In this document: piece by piece, positions 30,498 to 41,100 of the stretch | How the letters are laid out: every line of letters begins with the position of its first letter | How positions within the stretch are numbered: position 1 is the first letter of the stretch | Assembly (NCBI GenBank): GCA_944375955.1 | Contig: CALWBE010000041.1 | Location: 1-59,911, forward strand | Direction of reading: 5' to 3' | Length of the DNA stretch: 59,911 nucleotides | Source: an uncultured Clostridia bacterium | GTDB taxonomy: Bacteria > Bacillota > Clostridia > Oscillospirales > CAG-382 | Notes under the pieces: generated by a model | The model's input: the letters and a program-made list of their open reading frames with translations, nothing else | Database searches by the model: none | What the model was told of the DNA's origin: nothing | Program-made: the position numbers and the translations under genes

Positions 30498-32722
30498 CGG
30501 TCACACTCCTCAAGAAGCTCTACTGCAAGTCTTGCCGTTGCTTTAGCCTTATCAGATAGTTCCTTGCTGTTTTTCTCGACATTTGATTTTATTATTTCAT
30601 AATCTTCGAATATTTCACGTACAGAATCATAAAGGCAAATCTTATCAAACTTTTCAGAATCCACACTGTATGCCATTCCGGCATAATCGAGAAATCCTGT
30701 TATTTTTGGGTCATATACCATTCCTATTGTCGGAACTCCAGCTGCAACTGAAAATATAAGTGTATGAAGCCGCATACCTATCATCAAATATGTTTTTGAG
30801 ATTACTCCTATAACTTCATCATAAGACATCTTATTAGATGCGATATATGCTTTTGTTTTCATTATTGAAATTACTTTTTGAGATGCTTTTATATCATCGG
30901 GTGTTTTCATTGGCACAAACAGTATTTGTGCATCAAATTCCTTTGATGCTGAATCCAACACCTCAGCAAGACCTGGAAAAAAATTGGGCGAACTTCTCGG
31001 CCAGTCGCGTACAGAAACTCCTATAATCTTTCTTCTGCTGTCTATTCCTATTTCTCCTAACAGCTCATATATCCTCGTATCAGAAGCTCCCTTTAAAGAA
31101 ATAGCGGGATCAGCAGTAACTTTCGCTTTCTCCTGAGATATACCCATTCGAGTCAGCTCATTAAGTGAGGATGCCTCACGCAGCGTTATTATATCGGCAA
31201 GATCTGTTATTCTTCCCGCCAACTTTAAATTTCTGTCTTTAATAGGGCCAATTCCATTTGCATAAACAAATATCTTACAGCCTTGTTTGTAAGCCCTGTA
31301 CATTACATATAAATAGTACCATAATGATTTTGAGCTTGTAGCATCCTGTATCAAACTTCCGCCACCATTTATAAGCATTCTGCTCGATTGAAGCTTACGA
31401 TTTAAAGTAATAAAATTGAATCTAAAACTTGAATCCACCCCATATTCTTTACGAGTACTTCTAGGTCTTGCAGAAAAAACATTTATTCTTATGTCAGGTT
31501 TTTGCTCATTAAGATCATTTATGATTGCGTGAAGCAGTGCATCGTCACCGCAATTTCTAAACCCATAATAGCCCGATATTGATACGTCATAGCGCCTTTT
31601 ACTATAATAGTCAGAAATTACAGATTTATATATGTTGATATGACTGTCCGCAAGCTTTTCGCTTGAGAATGTGCTTGTCGCTCTCCTGTATAGATTTTCA
31701 CCGTATGCTTCAGCTATATCTTTATGATTTACAAGAAATATTAGCTTTTCAGCAAGCTCTTTATAGTTTTCGCTCTTAAAAAGAAGCCCACATTCCCCTT
31801 CCAATATAAGATCAGGTATTCCGCCTACGCGAGAGCTGACAGTCGGTTTTTTCATTCTGGCACCTTCCATTAAAACATATGGAAAGCTCTCGCACCTTGA
31901 GGTAAGTGTATTTATATCTATAAAATTTATAAAACTGTATATATCTTTTATAAATCCGCAGAATGTAACTTTATCCGATATTCCCAAAACATTGCAAAGC
32001 TTTACAAGATCTTCTCTTCCGTCTCCATCGCCGGCTATCAAAAATCTTATATTCGGACAATTATCACATACAATTTTTGCTGCCTTAAGAAATATGTCGT
32101 GTCCTTTTACTTTGTCGTGTCTGCCTACGATTCCTATATATGTCTTTGAAGGATCGTATTCTATGCCAATACGTGCTGCAAATTCTTCTTTGCTGCAATA
32201 ATTCATTGGAGAAGAATAATCCATGCCGTTATAGACCGTAAATACTGAATTAGGCCGGAATCCGCGTGAAATCAACATATTTTTAAAGTTTGACGATACT
32301 GCTATATAATAATCAAATTTTTTCAGTGAGTAAATATTTAGCGAGGTAAAAATGATCTTTCTATATATACCGTCAAAGTCAAGAAGATAGTCGCTATGTA
32401 TAGTTGTTATAAAAGGCAGTTTTACTCCTTTTCTTTTTAAAGCTGCTGCTATAAAATTTGCTCTTGCACCATGACAGTGAATTATATCGTAACCTTCGTC
32501 TATTATCTGCTTTAAACGGATAAGTACTGACATATCAGTTCGGTTTTTTTGTTCTATCAATTCGCTTGAAACAGGAATTTTTTGAAGCTCATCATAAAAA
32601 GTACCTTTTGTAAAACATACGATTTTTACATCGGCTTTACCGACGATAGCGCTAAGAAGAGCAAAAACATGCGTTTTTGCTCCCCCTGTATCTCCTCCGC
32701 TTATAAGATGAAGAATTTTCAT
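30494..32722 (-). CDS. Fusion: GT4 glycosyltransferase + CsaB-type polysaccharide pyruvyltransferase
   Basis: A 742-residue two-domain enzyme. Residues 1-375 are a GT-B glycosyltransferase family 4: ISGGDTGGAKTHV at the donor/acceptor cleft start, GIVGRHDKVKGHDIFLKAA, and the E-x7-E motif region SRCESFPYVLMEGARM. Residues from about 380 onward match polysaccharide pyruvyltransferase CsaB: ISGYYGFRNCGDDALL, LINGGGSLIQDATSSKSLWYY (family block), ANGIGPI, DPAISL, IGMRLHTLIFS. CsaB adds ketal-pyruvate to secondary cell-wall polymer, the ligand of SLH-domain proteins. A fusion would couple sugar addition and pyruvylation. It stands at the end of the polysaccharide cluster. Confidence 0.87.
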   Translation of the reverse strand: MKILHLISGGDTGGAKTHVFALLSAIVGKADVKIVCFTKGTFYDELQKIPVSSELIEQKNRTDMSVLIRLKQIIDEGYDIIHCHGARANFIAAALKRKGVKLPFITTIHSDYLLDFDGIYRKIIFTSLNIYSLKKFDYYIAVSSNFKNMLISRGFRPNSVFTVYNGMDYSSPMNYCSKEEFAARIGIEYDPSKTYIGIVGRHDKVKGHDIFLKAAKIVCDNCPNIRFLIAGDGDGREDLVKLCNVLGISDKVTFCGFIKDIYSFINFIDINTLTSRCESFPYVLMEGARMKKPTVSSRVGGIPDLILEGECGLLFKSENYKELAEKLIFLVNHKDIAEAYGENLYRRATSTFSSEKLADSHINIYKSVISDYYSKRRYDVSISGYYGFRNCGDDALLHAIINDLNEQKPDIRINVFSARPRSTRKEYGVDSSFRFNFITLNRKLQSSRMLINGGGSLIQDATSSKSLWYYLYVMYRAYKQGCKIFVYANGIGPIKDRNLKLAGRITDLADIITLREASSLNELTRMGISQEKAKVTADPAISLKGASDTRIYELLGEIGIDSRRKIIGVSVRDWPRSSPNFFPGLAEVLDSASKEFDAQILFVPMKTPDDIKASQKVISIMKTKAYIASNKMSYDEVIGVISKTYLMIGMRLHTLIFSVAAGVPTIGMVYDPKITGFLDYAGMAYSVDSEKFDKICLYDSVREIFEDYEIIKSNVEKNSKELSDKAKATARLAVELLEECDR

Positions 32723-32752
32723 AACAATTTTTGCCGCCTTTTATTATCTTTA

Positions 32753-34291
32753 TTAATCATTATTTCCTTCAGAACTGTTTTCTGCCATTCGGGAAACTGC
32801 AAGACACAAACCTACACTTATAAAAAATGCAAACATGACGCGTGGGTAAAACCAGCAATATTCAAACATGCCTATAAGAGTAATTCCGGAAATAGATGCC
32901 GCAGCAGCTACAACATAGTGTTTAAATCCGTCCGTCACGCGAGCCGAAGCGACGCATGCCGCTCTTATTACGCCGTATGCCATAGCTATATATCCTATAA
33001 AACACAATATTCCACCTTCGACCAACATTTCCATAAACTGCATATGCGAATGCATTACTACCGTAGTTTCTCCAAATGCATATTTTGGAAAAATCTTTCC
33101 GAAAGCTCCGGGACCTAACCCTACGCCTGTAAACCAGTGTTTCTTTAGCATTTCAAGGCATCCGCTCCAAATCTCAATGCGGTATGCGCTGGAAGAATCC
33201 TTCAAATTACCAATAGTTAATATGCGATTATAAATATTTTGCGGTATAAAAGGAATCATTGCAACACCTGCTATAAAAAATGCTGGTAGAAGCTTATAGT
33301 TATAAAGCACGATATAAACTACTGCTACTATGGCAAGAGCAATCCAGCTTGAACGTGCATAAGTCATAAGTATGGATGCTATAGGGAAAATCATAAATAC
33401 TAAATAAAGCAATTTTTGATCTGCACTCTTTCGATTTAAAGAATATGCAAAGCCAAATGGAATAAAAATCGTCAGATATTCAGCCAGATTGTTGGGATTA
33501 TCCATAGTTCCGAAAACCCTTCCCGGCATATCTTTGTTAAGAGTAAGATCTGTCAGAGATGCATCAGCTTCTACTCCAAGTATTCTTTGACCTATAGATA
33601 CAAATGACATAAGAATGAGCGTGAAATATATGAATTTCATAAAACAGTCAAGCATTTCTTTTGTATTTATCCTTCTGCTGACCGAAAAGCACATTATAAA
33701 AGACGCAATGAAAAAAAACAGAACTCTTAAACTATCATTTATATCATTTGAGGTAAGCACTGCTATAAATATAGAAAATCCAAACAGCAAGAAAGAGAAC
33801 GGAATATGTTTATCTTTCATTATAAGTTCATTGCCGTTTATATTTTTATCCGGATCAGAAATCGAAAAAACATACAAGACAAGAAGTATAAGCGATATAA
33901 ATAATCCATAAATGTTATTCCAATAACTATGAGGAATAAGAAACATCACAGATATTAATAACGCAAAAAGTTCTTTTTTGCCGAATAACAATGAACCTAA
34001 ACACAATTTATTATAAATCTTTAAAATAAAACTTCTTCTTGCAGCTTCTGATATATACATTGCAAGACCGTAAAAGACTTTTTTCGCTGATTTATAAATT
34101 TTGCAAAAAACCGAACTGTCAGCAAACCTGTCCAAACATCCTAAAGACAAAAGAAATTTCCGCAGATAACTGGTTTTATAGCTTTCAGCAATAAAGCTTA
34201 AAAAGATTAGAATAATTTTATAAAACAGCGAATCTGTAAGCAAATACCACAGTTTTTTTAAAAATTTCGCGGTTATACTACTTTGCAGCAT
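32753..34291 (-). CDS. O-antigen ligase / polysaccharide polymerase-like membrane protein
   Basis: A 512-residue multi-pass membrane protein (about 10-12 helices) with the Wzy_C/WaaL-type feature in its second half: the extracellular loop GSSLEMLKKHWFTGVGLGPGAF-like segment (GVGLGPGAFG and HSHMQFMEMLVEGG). It would polymerise or ligate lipid-linked polysaccharide outside the membrane. The ATG at 34291 is preferred over an upstream TTG because GGAGG sits 6 bases before it. It lies between a DUF4330 gene and the GT4-CsaB fusion. Confidence 0.82.
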   Translation of the reverse strand: MLQSSITAKFLKKLWYLLTDSLFYKIILIFLSFIAESYKTSYLRKFLLSLGCLDRFADSSVFCKIYKSAKKVFYGLAMYISEAARRSFILKIYNKLCLGSLLFGKKELFALLISVMFLIPHSYWNNIYGLFISLILLVLYVFSISDPDKNINGNELIMKDKHIPFSFLLFGFSIFIAVLTSNDINDSLRVLFFFIASFIMCFSVSRRINTKEMLDCFMKFIYFTLILMSFVSIGQRILGVEADASLTDLTLNKDMPGRVFGTMDNPNNLAEYLTIFIPFGFAYSLNRKSADQKLLYLVFMIFPIASILMTYARSSWIALAIVAVVYIVLYNYKLLPAFFIAGVAMIPFIPQNIYNRILTIGNLKDSSSAYRIEIWSGCLEMLKKHWFTGVGLGPGAFGKIFPKYAFGETTVVMHSHMQFMEMLVEGGILCFIGYIAMAYGVIRAACVASARVTDGFKHYVVAAAASISGITLIGMFEYCWFYPRVMFAFFISVGLCLAVSRMAENSSEGNND

Positions 34292-34307
34292 AACATTCCT
34301 CCGAAAA

Positions 34308-34784
34308 TTACTCAATTATTTCAATTCCGGTTATTTCAATATATATTTTTGCAATACCGGCACGAAGCACTATAAAATCACCGATAAAGTAATTTTGACC
34401 GCCTATTTCAACTCCGTTGTCAAGCTTTTGCCCCACAGTCTCGCTTTGAAGAACAATAGATGAATAATCCGGCTTATCTGCGATTATCCAGCTTCCGTCG
34501 TCTGTAACAATGCTTGAAAATGAATCCGCTATTTCTATGTTGGTGCACCGTCCGAGATCAACTTTTTCTGTATCGTCATACATCCTGCAGCCATCTTCAA
34601 CTTTTTCAATAACAAAGTCGCTCACTTCTTTTGCCGTAAATGTAAGTCTTATATTCTGTCCCGAATTATTATTAAGCTTACCGCTGATAATAAATACGCC
34701 TAATATTACAGCGCAAATCAAAATAATTATTACAAAAAAATCTATCACATTGATTTTGCCGAAAATTTTATATTTCTTTTCCAT
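34308..34784 (-). CDS. DUF4330 family protein (second copy)
   Basis: A 158-residue protein with one N-terminal membrane helix (VIDFFVIIILICAVILGVFII, residues about 13-33) and an extracytoplasmic beta-rich domain. NVIDFFV at the start of the helix is shared with its neighbour (NIIDLLV), as are FTAKEVSDFV / FYAEEVSDSI and the D..GRCTNIEI / FGPCKDIMI element. The pair is therefore a tandem duplication. DUF4330 proteins occur in envelope-polysaccharide loci; their function is not known. It is 2 bp downstream of the first copy. Confidence 0.72.
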   Translation of the reverse strand: MEKKYKIFGKINVIDFFVIIILICAVILGVFIISGKLNNNSGQNIRLTFTAKEVSDFVIEKVEDGCRMYDDTEKVDLGRCTNIEIADSFSSIVTDDGSWIIADKPDYSSIVLQSETVGQKLDNGVEIGGQNYFIGDFIVLRAGIAKIYIEITGIEIIE

Positions 34785-34785
34785 T

Positions 34786-35259
34786 TTATTCCCCTACAAC
34801 CTCAATATTTTTGACTCTTGCAGTTATACGCGTATCACCGACAAATATTGTAAGCGTATGACCTACTCCATATATTTCATTATTATAAACAGCTCCTATA
34901 TCGCTGTATATGCCTTCTGCCGTACAAGTAAGCTCGACAGATTTGTACCCGGCTCTGTTTACTTTTACAAACGTATTATCGCTAGTTGATATATAAGATG
35001 CAGAATCGCCAATCATAATATCTTTGCATGGTCCGAAATTTACATTCGTTATACTGTCTGATACAATATCTCCATCTTTTATACTTTCAGCTATCGAATC
35101 GCTTACCTCCTCAGCATAAAAAGTAATATTCATCATCTTTGTTTTATTGCTTTCCGAACTTGCAGAAGTATATTTCGAAATACAAATTACACATAGCGCA
35201 GTTACCAGAACTACGGCTACAAGAAGATCTATTATGTTGATTTTGATTTTTCTTCTCAT
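34786..35259 (-). CDS. DUF4330 family protein (first copy)
   Basis: A 157-residue bitopic membrane protein: a basic N-terminus (MRRKIKIN), a membrane helix from about residue 9 to 29, then an outward-facing domain. It is paralogous to the next gene, sharing the helix start, the (F/Y)-A-EEVSD motif and the GPCK/GRCT motif. It is 24 bp after the GT4 gene start region and clearly part of the polysaccharide operon. Role inferred only from context: assembly or export of a cell-surface glycan. Confidence 0.72.
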   Translation of the reverse strand: MRRKIKINIIDLLVAVVLVTALCVICISKYTSASSESNKTKMMNITFYAEEVSDSIAESIKDGDIVSDSITNVNFGPCKDIMIGDSASYISTSDNTFVKVNRAGYKSVELTCTAEGIYSDIGAVYNNEIYGVGHTLTIFVGDTRITARVKNIEVVGE

Positions 35260-35283
35260 TTTTTCTCTTTTCCTCCTGTAAAC

Positions 35284-36372
35284 TTAATACATCATATCCC
35301 GGTAGCTGGACATTATTTTGTTAAGCATTCTTTCAGTATTAAATTTATAACTTATCGTTTTTACTGCGTTTTCCGAGTAAAATTCACGAAGATCATCATT
35401 TTCCATTATTTTTAAAATTTCTTTCGCAGCACCAGCAGTATCGCCGTATTTCACAAGCACTCCACACTCACTGTCAAAGTTGATTATATCATCGGTACCG
35501 CCGACATCAGTGGCAACAACCGGCAATCCATGACTGAGCGCTTCCAATATTGCAAAACTTAATGCTTCAGTTGATGAAAGGTTAACAAACATATCTGATC
35601 CGGCTAAAATATTTGCTGTATCATTCCTGTAGCCAAGCTGAATAACCGTTCCGCCAAGCCCCATAGATTTAATTTTTTCTCCAATCTCATTATACATTTC
35701 ACCGTCACCGGCAATTAATAAAACAAACTTTTTACTTGAATTCTTTTTAAGCTCATATACTGTATCAATAAGAAAAGGCAAACCTTTTTCACTGCTATAC
35801 CTTGTCAGAGCCGAAATCACAAAAATGTCGCTGCCAATATTAAGCTCTGCACGTATTTTTGATTCAACAGGATTCTCTAAAGGCTGTATACCATTGTATA
35901 TGACCTGTATTTTATCTTTTTCAAATCCGTTTTCTATAAGTACCTCTTTTCCATAATTGCAAACTGCAAAAACCATATCATCAAAATGGGTCATAATTTT
36001 ATTTGCTGTTTTCCAAAGATAATTATTATGAACAATAATATGATTTGTATAAAAAACTTTAGTACCCTTGTAGAACAGCTTCGATAAAACAGCGACAAAA
36101 TTTTCACGTGGAAATTGAGTATGTAAAATATCGATTCTATTTTCACGGCAAATATCCGCTATTTCTCGTGCAGCTTTAATGTCATAGGCAGATCTAATAT
36201 TTATTCTGAAAGTTTTAACAACCTTATCCTTGATTTGTTCCGTAAGCAGTCCGTTTTCATTATAAGCAAAATAACATCTTTCGCCTCTCGAACTGAATTC
36301 ATCTATAAGAGTACGAACATATTTTTCCGTTCCACCCTTACCTGCATAATTTATTAAATACAATATTTTCAT
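35284..36372 (-). CDS. GT4 family glycosyltransferase
   Basis: A 362-residue GT-B fold enzyme: LINYAGKGGTEKYVRTLIDE at the N-terminus, TNHIIVHNNY, a nucleotide-sugar domain with SALTRYSSEKGLPFLI, LLIAGDGEM and the retaining GT4 motif SSTEALSFAILEALSHGLPV, VATDVGG. It transfers a sugar from an NDP-sugar to a growing lipid-linked or polysaccharide acceptor on the cytoplasmic side. It begins 1 bp after the flippase gene. Confidence 0.9.
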   Translation of the reverse strand: MKILYLINYAGKGGTEKYVRTLIDEFSSRGERCYFAYNENGLLTEQIKDKVVKTFRINIRSAYDIKAAREIADICRENRIDILHTQFPRENFVAVLSKLFYKGTKVFYTNHIIVHNNYLWKTANKIMTHFDDMVFAVCNYGKEVLIENGFEKDKIQVIYNGIQPLENPVESKIRAELNIGSDIFVISALTRYSSEKGLPFLIDTVYELKKNSSKKFVLLIAGDGEMYNEIGEKIKSMGLGGTVIQLGYRNDTANILAGSDMFVNLSSTEALSFAILEALSHGLPVVATDVGGTDDIINFDSECGVLVKYGDTAGAAKEILKIMENDDLREFYSENAVKTISYKFNTERMLNKIMSSYRDMMY

Positions 36373-36373
36373 A

Positions 36374-37936
36374 TTATTTCACCTGTTTTGTATTTTTATA
36401 CCTAAATTTTATAATTATTGAACCTACGATACTTCTAATCTCGTTTACTCTGAACATATACAATAAACAGGCATATATGATAACACCTATGCCAGACGGT
36501 AAGAATAGTTTAATTATCCTTTCAAGCACACCGTCATCTAACATATCAGAAAGAGCTCTGTTTATTAAAATTACCGCAGCCGACATTATTAGCGAAGCTA
36601 TTACCGCTTTTGCGCCCACTGTAAATGTAGATTTAAGATATCCGCCTATTATGCGCCTCAATGCTATCAGCAGTATTGCACTTCCGGAAAGAGATGCCAA
36701 AGAATATGCAAGAGGTATTCCGAATGGTCCTATAAAATTTATAAAAATTAAGCTTAACAAAATATTGACAAGCATTATTATAAAACCGTTTACTGCAGAT
36801 ACTCTTGTTTCTTTTAGTGAATAAAACGCTCTATCCAGTATTTCTTTTAACCCGATGCCTACAATACCGATAGAGTACATAGCTATCAGCATTCCAGCAT
36901 TTTCAACATCAGTACTTTCTATCTTTCCCCACTTGGTTATAAGCTCAAGAAGAGGTATACGCATGCATAATAGGCCAAAAGTAATTGGAATTAGAAGCAG
37001 CAAAACCGAATTCAGCACATTTCCGAGCGTTTCTTTATATTCATTCATTTTGCCTGTAGAAGCAAACTCTGTTAATTTAGGATATAATACTGCAGTTATT
37101 GAGTAAACAAAAGCCAAAACCATATTTAATATTAAATTTTGAACAAATGTAAGCAATGTTACCATACCGTCAAAATTGGCAATCATATTTACATTGTAAA
37201 ACATGTTTAGCTGATATGACGAAGCCCCAAGTAAAACCGGCAAAGTCATTTTTCCCGCTCGTATTATATCCGGATCAGTTAGCCGGAAAGAGAACTTATA
37301 CCTGTATCCCTTTTTTAAAAGAGGAGGTATAAGTATCATTGCCTGCATAAAAAGACCGACAAAAGTGGCAACAAGCAAACCTGTAACACCGAAACTGTCC
37401 GAAAAAAACAATACGTAACATATTATTACAACGCTGCTTGGAACGCTTACGAACGCTGGCCAGCCAAATACGCCCTCAGACTGAAGCATGCCCTGAAAAA
37501 TATAATTCAATCCATAAAACAGCATAACCGGCATCATTATCATAAGCGCCTTAGTGCAAAACGCATACGCTTCCGGAGTTGAATCAAACTGCGTAAATTT
37601 TGGAAGTATTGGAGATATTGCAATTCCGACAGCAATGAGCAGTAATGAAAAAACTGATGATATTGTAATAATATTATCGGCAAAGCTTTTTGCATTTGAA
37701 CGTTTATTATTTGATATATAATCAGTGTATATAGGTATAACGACAGTTGAAAGTGCCGTACCAAAACAATTAAATATTATATTCGGCAGAGAAACAGCAT
37801 AAGAATATATGCTGATTTCCATATCTTTTACACCGAATTTTGACATATAAAACTGTGTGCTGACAAGCGAAAGAACTCTTGACATCACCATTATAAGCAT
37901 AACATAGCTGACTGAACCTAAAAGCTTTTTTTTCAT
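36374..37936 (-). CDS. MurJ/MviN-type lipid-linked oligosaccharide flippase
   Basis: A 520-residue protein of the MOP superfamily with about 14 membrane helices. It begins with SYVMLIMVMSRVLSLVSTQF, has the conserved PNIIFNCFGTALSTVVIPI segment, and GLKEILDRAFYSLKETR in the second half, all typical of MurJ/MviN. As the first gene of the polysaccharide operon it probably flips the glycan intermediate made by the linked glycosyltransferases, although a housekeeping lipid II role is possible. The 183-bp gap upstream (37937-38119) is AT-rich and probably holds the operon promoter. Confidence 0.87.
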   Translation of the reverse strand: MKKKLLGSVSYVMLIMVMSRVLSLVSTQFYMSKFGVKDMEISIYSYAVSLPNIIFNCFGTALSTVVIPIYTDYISNNKRSNAKSFADNIITISSVFSLLLIAVGIAISPILPKFTQFDSTPEAYAFCTKALMIMMPVMLFYGLNYIFQGMLQSEGVFGWPAFVSVPSSVVIICYVLFFSDSFGVTGLLVATFVGLFMQAMILIPPLLKKGYRYKFSFRLTDPDIIRAGKMTLPVLLGASSYQLNMFYNVNMIANFDGMVTLLTFVQNLILNMVLAFVYSITAVLYPKLTEFASTGKMNEYKETLGNVLNSVLLLLIPITFGLLCMRIPLLELITKWGKIESTDVENAGMLIAMYSIGIVGIGLKEILDRAFYSLKETRVSAVNGFIIMLVNILLSLIFINFIGPFGIPLAYSLASLSGSAILLIALRRIIGGYLKSTFTVGAKAVIASLIMSAAVILINRALSDMLDDGVLERIIKLFLPSGIGVIIYACLLYMFRVNEIRSIVGSIIIKFRYKNTKQVK

Positions 37937-38119
37937 CCCATCTCCAACCGCGGCAAAAACATAATGATGATAAAAACTAAAATTCTATTTTATATAATAT
38001 AAAAGTAAAATTTAGGAATATTTTATTTGCCAGTATAATCGATCACGATAAAAAGATAATAATATGTATTATAGCACATTATTATTTTTTTGTCTACCAA
38101 AAAATGTATTCATTTAATT

Positions 38120-41100
38120 TTAAGAGTGCAACTCTATACTTCCGTTTTTGTGAAAAGAGTAAATAACCATACGGACGTTATTAGATTCAGTCATTTCGCA
38201 TACGGCTCTCCTGTAATAATCAAGCTGCATTGAATATCTTTCCTCAAGTTCAAATATATTTTTTACCCTATCAGTCTTAAAATCGACAACTGTATATTTG
38301 CCTTTTTCATCCACAAAAAAACAGTCAATTTTTCCCTGTACAAGCATAAATTCGCCGGGAATCTCTTTATCAATATCTAAATACACTTCCTGCAAAGGCA
38401 ATCTCAGTGTAAAAGAATATTCACGCATTACATTTTTGGCCTGTTTTATCTCTGTATAAATTTCGCTTTTAAAAAATCCTGCAATCATTTTTAAATCAAG
38501 CATAGAATACTGTTCACCGGAAATATATCCCTGTTCAAGTAACCTTCTGGCTTCTTCTTCTACTGACTTTTCACAGCTGCCATAATCAGCAAACTGCATA
38601 AAAGCGTGAACAGCTGTACCAACCGCCGCGCTATCTTGCTCCTTTGTAATAAGAAATGCAGGACATTGCAATTTATTTTCGTCACGCAAATTTTCCTCAA
38701 ATCTTGAAAGCTTTCCGTTTTTTATATCGGAAACACTTATCTTTGAGCGTATTTCAGCAAGCTGTATGTACGGATAAGCAAAATTAAGCCGCGATCTTAT
38801 TTTTTCTGCAGTATTTTCGAAATAATCGGATTTTTCGCTGACAGCGGAATCCTTTTCGCTTTTATATAAATCTCGGACAGTAATTTTTTTTACGCAGAAA
38901 CAATTTGTTATGTCTTGCAAAACTGTCTTTCTAACAAACTCTATATCTTTAAACATTTCCTCCATCTTGTCATATTTACACAAGCATGGGTACAACATAT
39001 CATAAAATCCTGTAGCCGAATTTATATACCACGAGTTTTCTCCTATACCATTTTCATAATATGAAACAAGATCAGCATTTTTACATTTTTTTAAAAGCAT
39101 TACAAGACGGTCTTTTGCTCTAGTCATGGCAACATAAAGCAGTCTTTTCTGTTCTTCTATCATATTTCTTGATTCAAGTGATCTTATAGCACCTCTAAAC
39201 GGTGTGTCATACTTAACCATTGACGTCGAACTGTCCGATGAGCTTATTGTATCAAGGTCGGAAAGCTTAAATCCTATTCCGGCGTTATCGCTGAACACAC
39301 ATACTCCCTGCTCGTCCTTTTTGCTGAACCGGCTAGACAAGCCGCAAAGAATGCATACCGGGAATTCCAATCCTTTTGAATGATGAATACTCATTATTCT
39401 TACTGCATTGGAATTTGATAAAGATGCTGCAGACGGTACGTCGGCAGGGTTTGCCGCTCTATCATTTAAAAATTCCAAAAATGCAGAAAGCCCTCTAAAT
39501 GAGGTTTTTTCAAAATTACGTGCAAGATCATATAAAATCATAAGATTCTCACGTCTTGCATCTGCTTTTTCAGTATAACGGTTAAATGATTTTTCTGAAA
39601 CAACATTCATCATATGAAGGTCAGAATAAATCTTTAAAATTAATTTATCTGATGAAGCTCCTATAGAAAATTTTTTCAATTTTTCTATTTTATCTATAAA
39701 TTTAACGCATTTCTCCCGCAATTCAATTTCAGCAATATCAGAATATGCAATTTCTTTTACCGACTGCCACATGCTTTTTTCTGTTCCTGTTATATTCGGA
39801 TAAAGCCGGCGTATGGCTAAAAGATCGTCGTCAGAAAACATAAATATTTCAGAACGCATAGCACCCGTTACATATATATCTCTTAGAGAGTTATCGATCG
39901 TGTTTAATATACAAAGGCAAAGAACTATCTCCGGGTTTTCAAAAAAGTTTTCTGTAGTTTCTGAGTATACAGGTATACCTGTACTTTCAAAATACTTAAC
40001 ATACTTTTCAGCTATTTTTTTAACTTTAGGCAACAGCACGGCTATGTCACCGTAAGTATATGGCTTGCCGTCGCTTCCTATGTTGCTGTCAACTATCGAC
40101 ATCACCATCTGAGCCGCAGCTTTTATTTCAGCGTCGTAATAGTCCTCATCTTCGCTTTCATCTTCTTCAAATATAATAACCTCACACGGATTATCTATTT
40201 TTAATTCCTCTTTTTTGGAATAAACCAGCCGTTCGCTATTTTCATAATTCCCTCGCATAACATCAGAAAAAATCAAATTAGTGAAATTTACAACAGGCTC
40301 CGAACATCTAAAATTATTTGAAAGAAATTCTTTTTTTTCAGTTTTTAACTTATCATTTTCACTGATATTATCGAACTTTTTTAGGTATGAATTAAAAAAC
40401 TCAGGGCGTGCTCCTCTAAATCTGTATATGCTTTGCTTTATGTCCCCAACCATAAAACGGTTAAGCTCGTGTCCATCCTTATCATATCGGCATATACATC
40501 TAAAAATAGTGTCCTGTATCGGGTTTATATCCTGATATTCATCAATATATATCTCTGCAAAAGTATCTCTGTATTTCTTTGCTGTCTCTGATATTTCCAT
40601 TCTGCCGTTGCTGTCATATTTTCCTGTTGTAAAAAGTTTATATGTATACCGCTCAGCATCAGAAAAATCTATTACACCCCTTTCCTTTTTTTCAGCAGAA
40701 TACTTTTCTTCAATTTTTGATATGATATCAAACAGTTCGGCGAGTATTCGTCTGCTGTCAAAAGCTGCAGCTTTGATTTTTGAAATATCAGATCCGAAAA
40801 ACAAATTCTTCTTTTCAGTAAAATTATCATAAGCTGTATCCCTTGCCGATTTTATAAAATCCTTTGCTTTTTCTTCGCCCTTTACCCGACTGAGCTTGGA
40901 TTTCACCACAGTATCCAATATTGCTCTCTCATCTTCATATCCAATATCTTCAATTTTGTGCAAAACATCCTCTGCATTAGCACAGTCATATAAAAACGTT
41001 TTTTCATATGCTAACAGCTCAGGCATCTTATATATTATCGACAGGCAGCATTTAAGCGCAGATATATATTCCTTAAGAGCATATGCTATGCACTCGCAGC

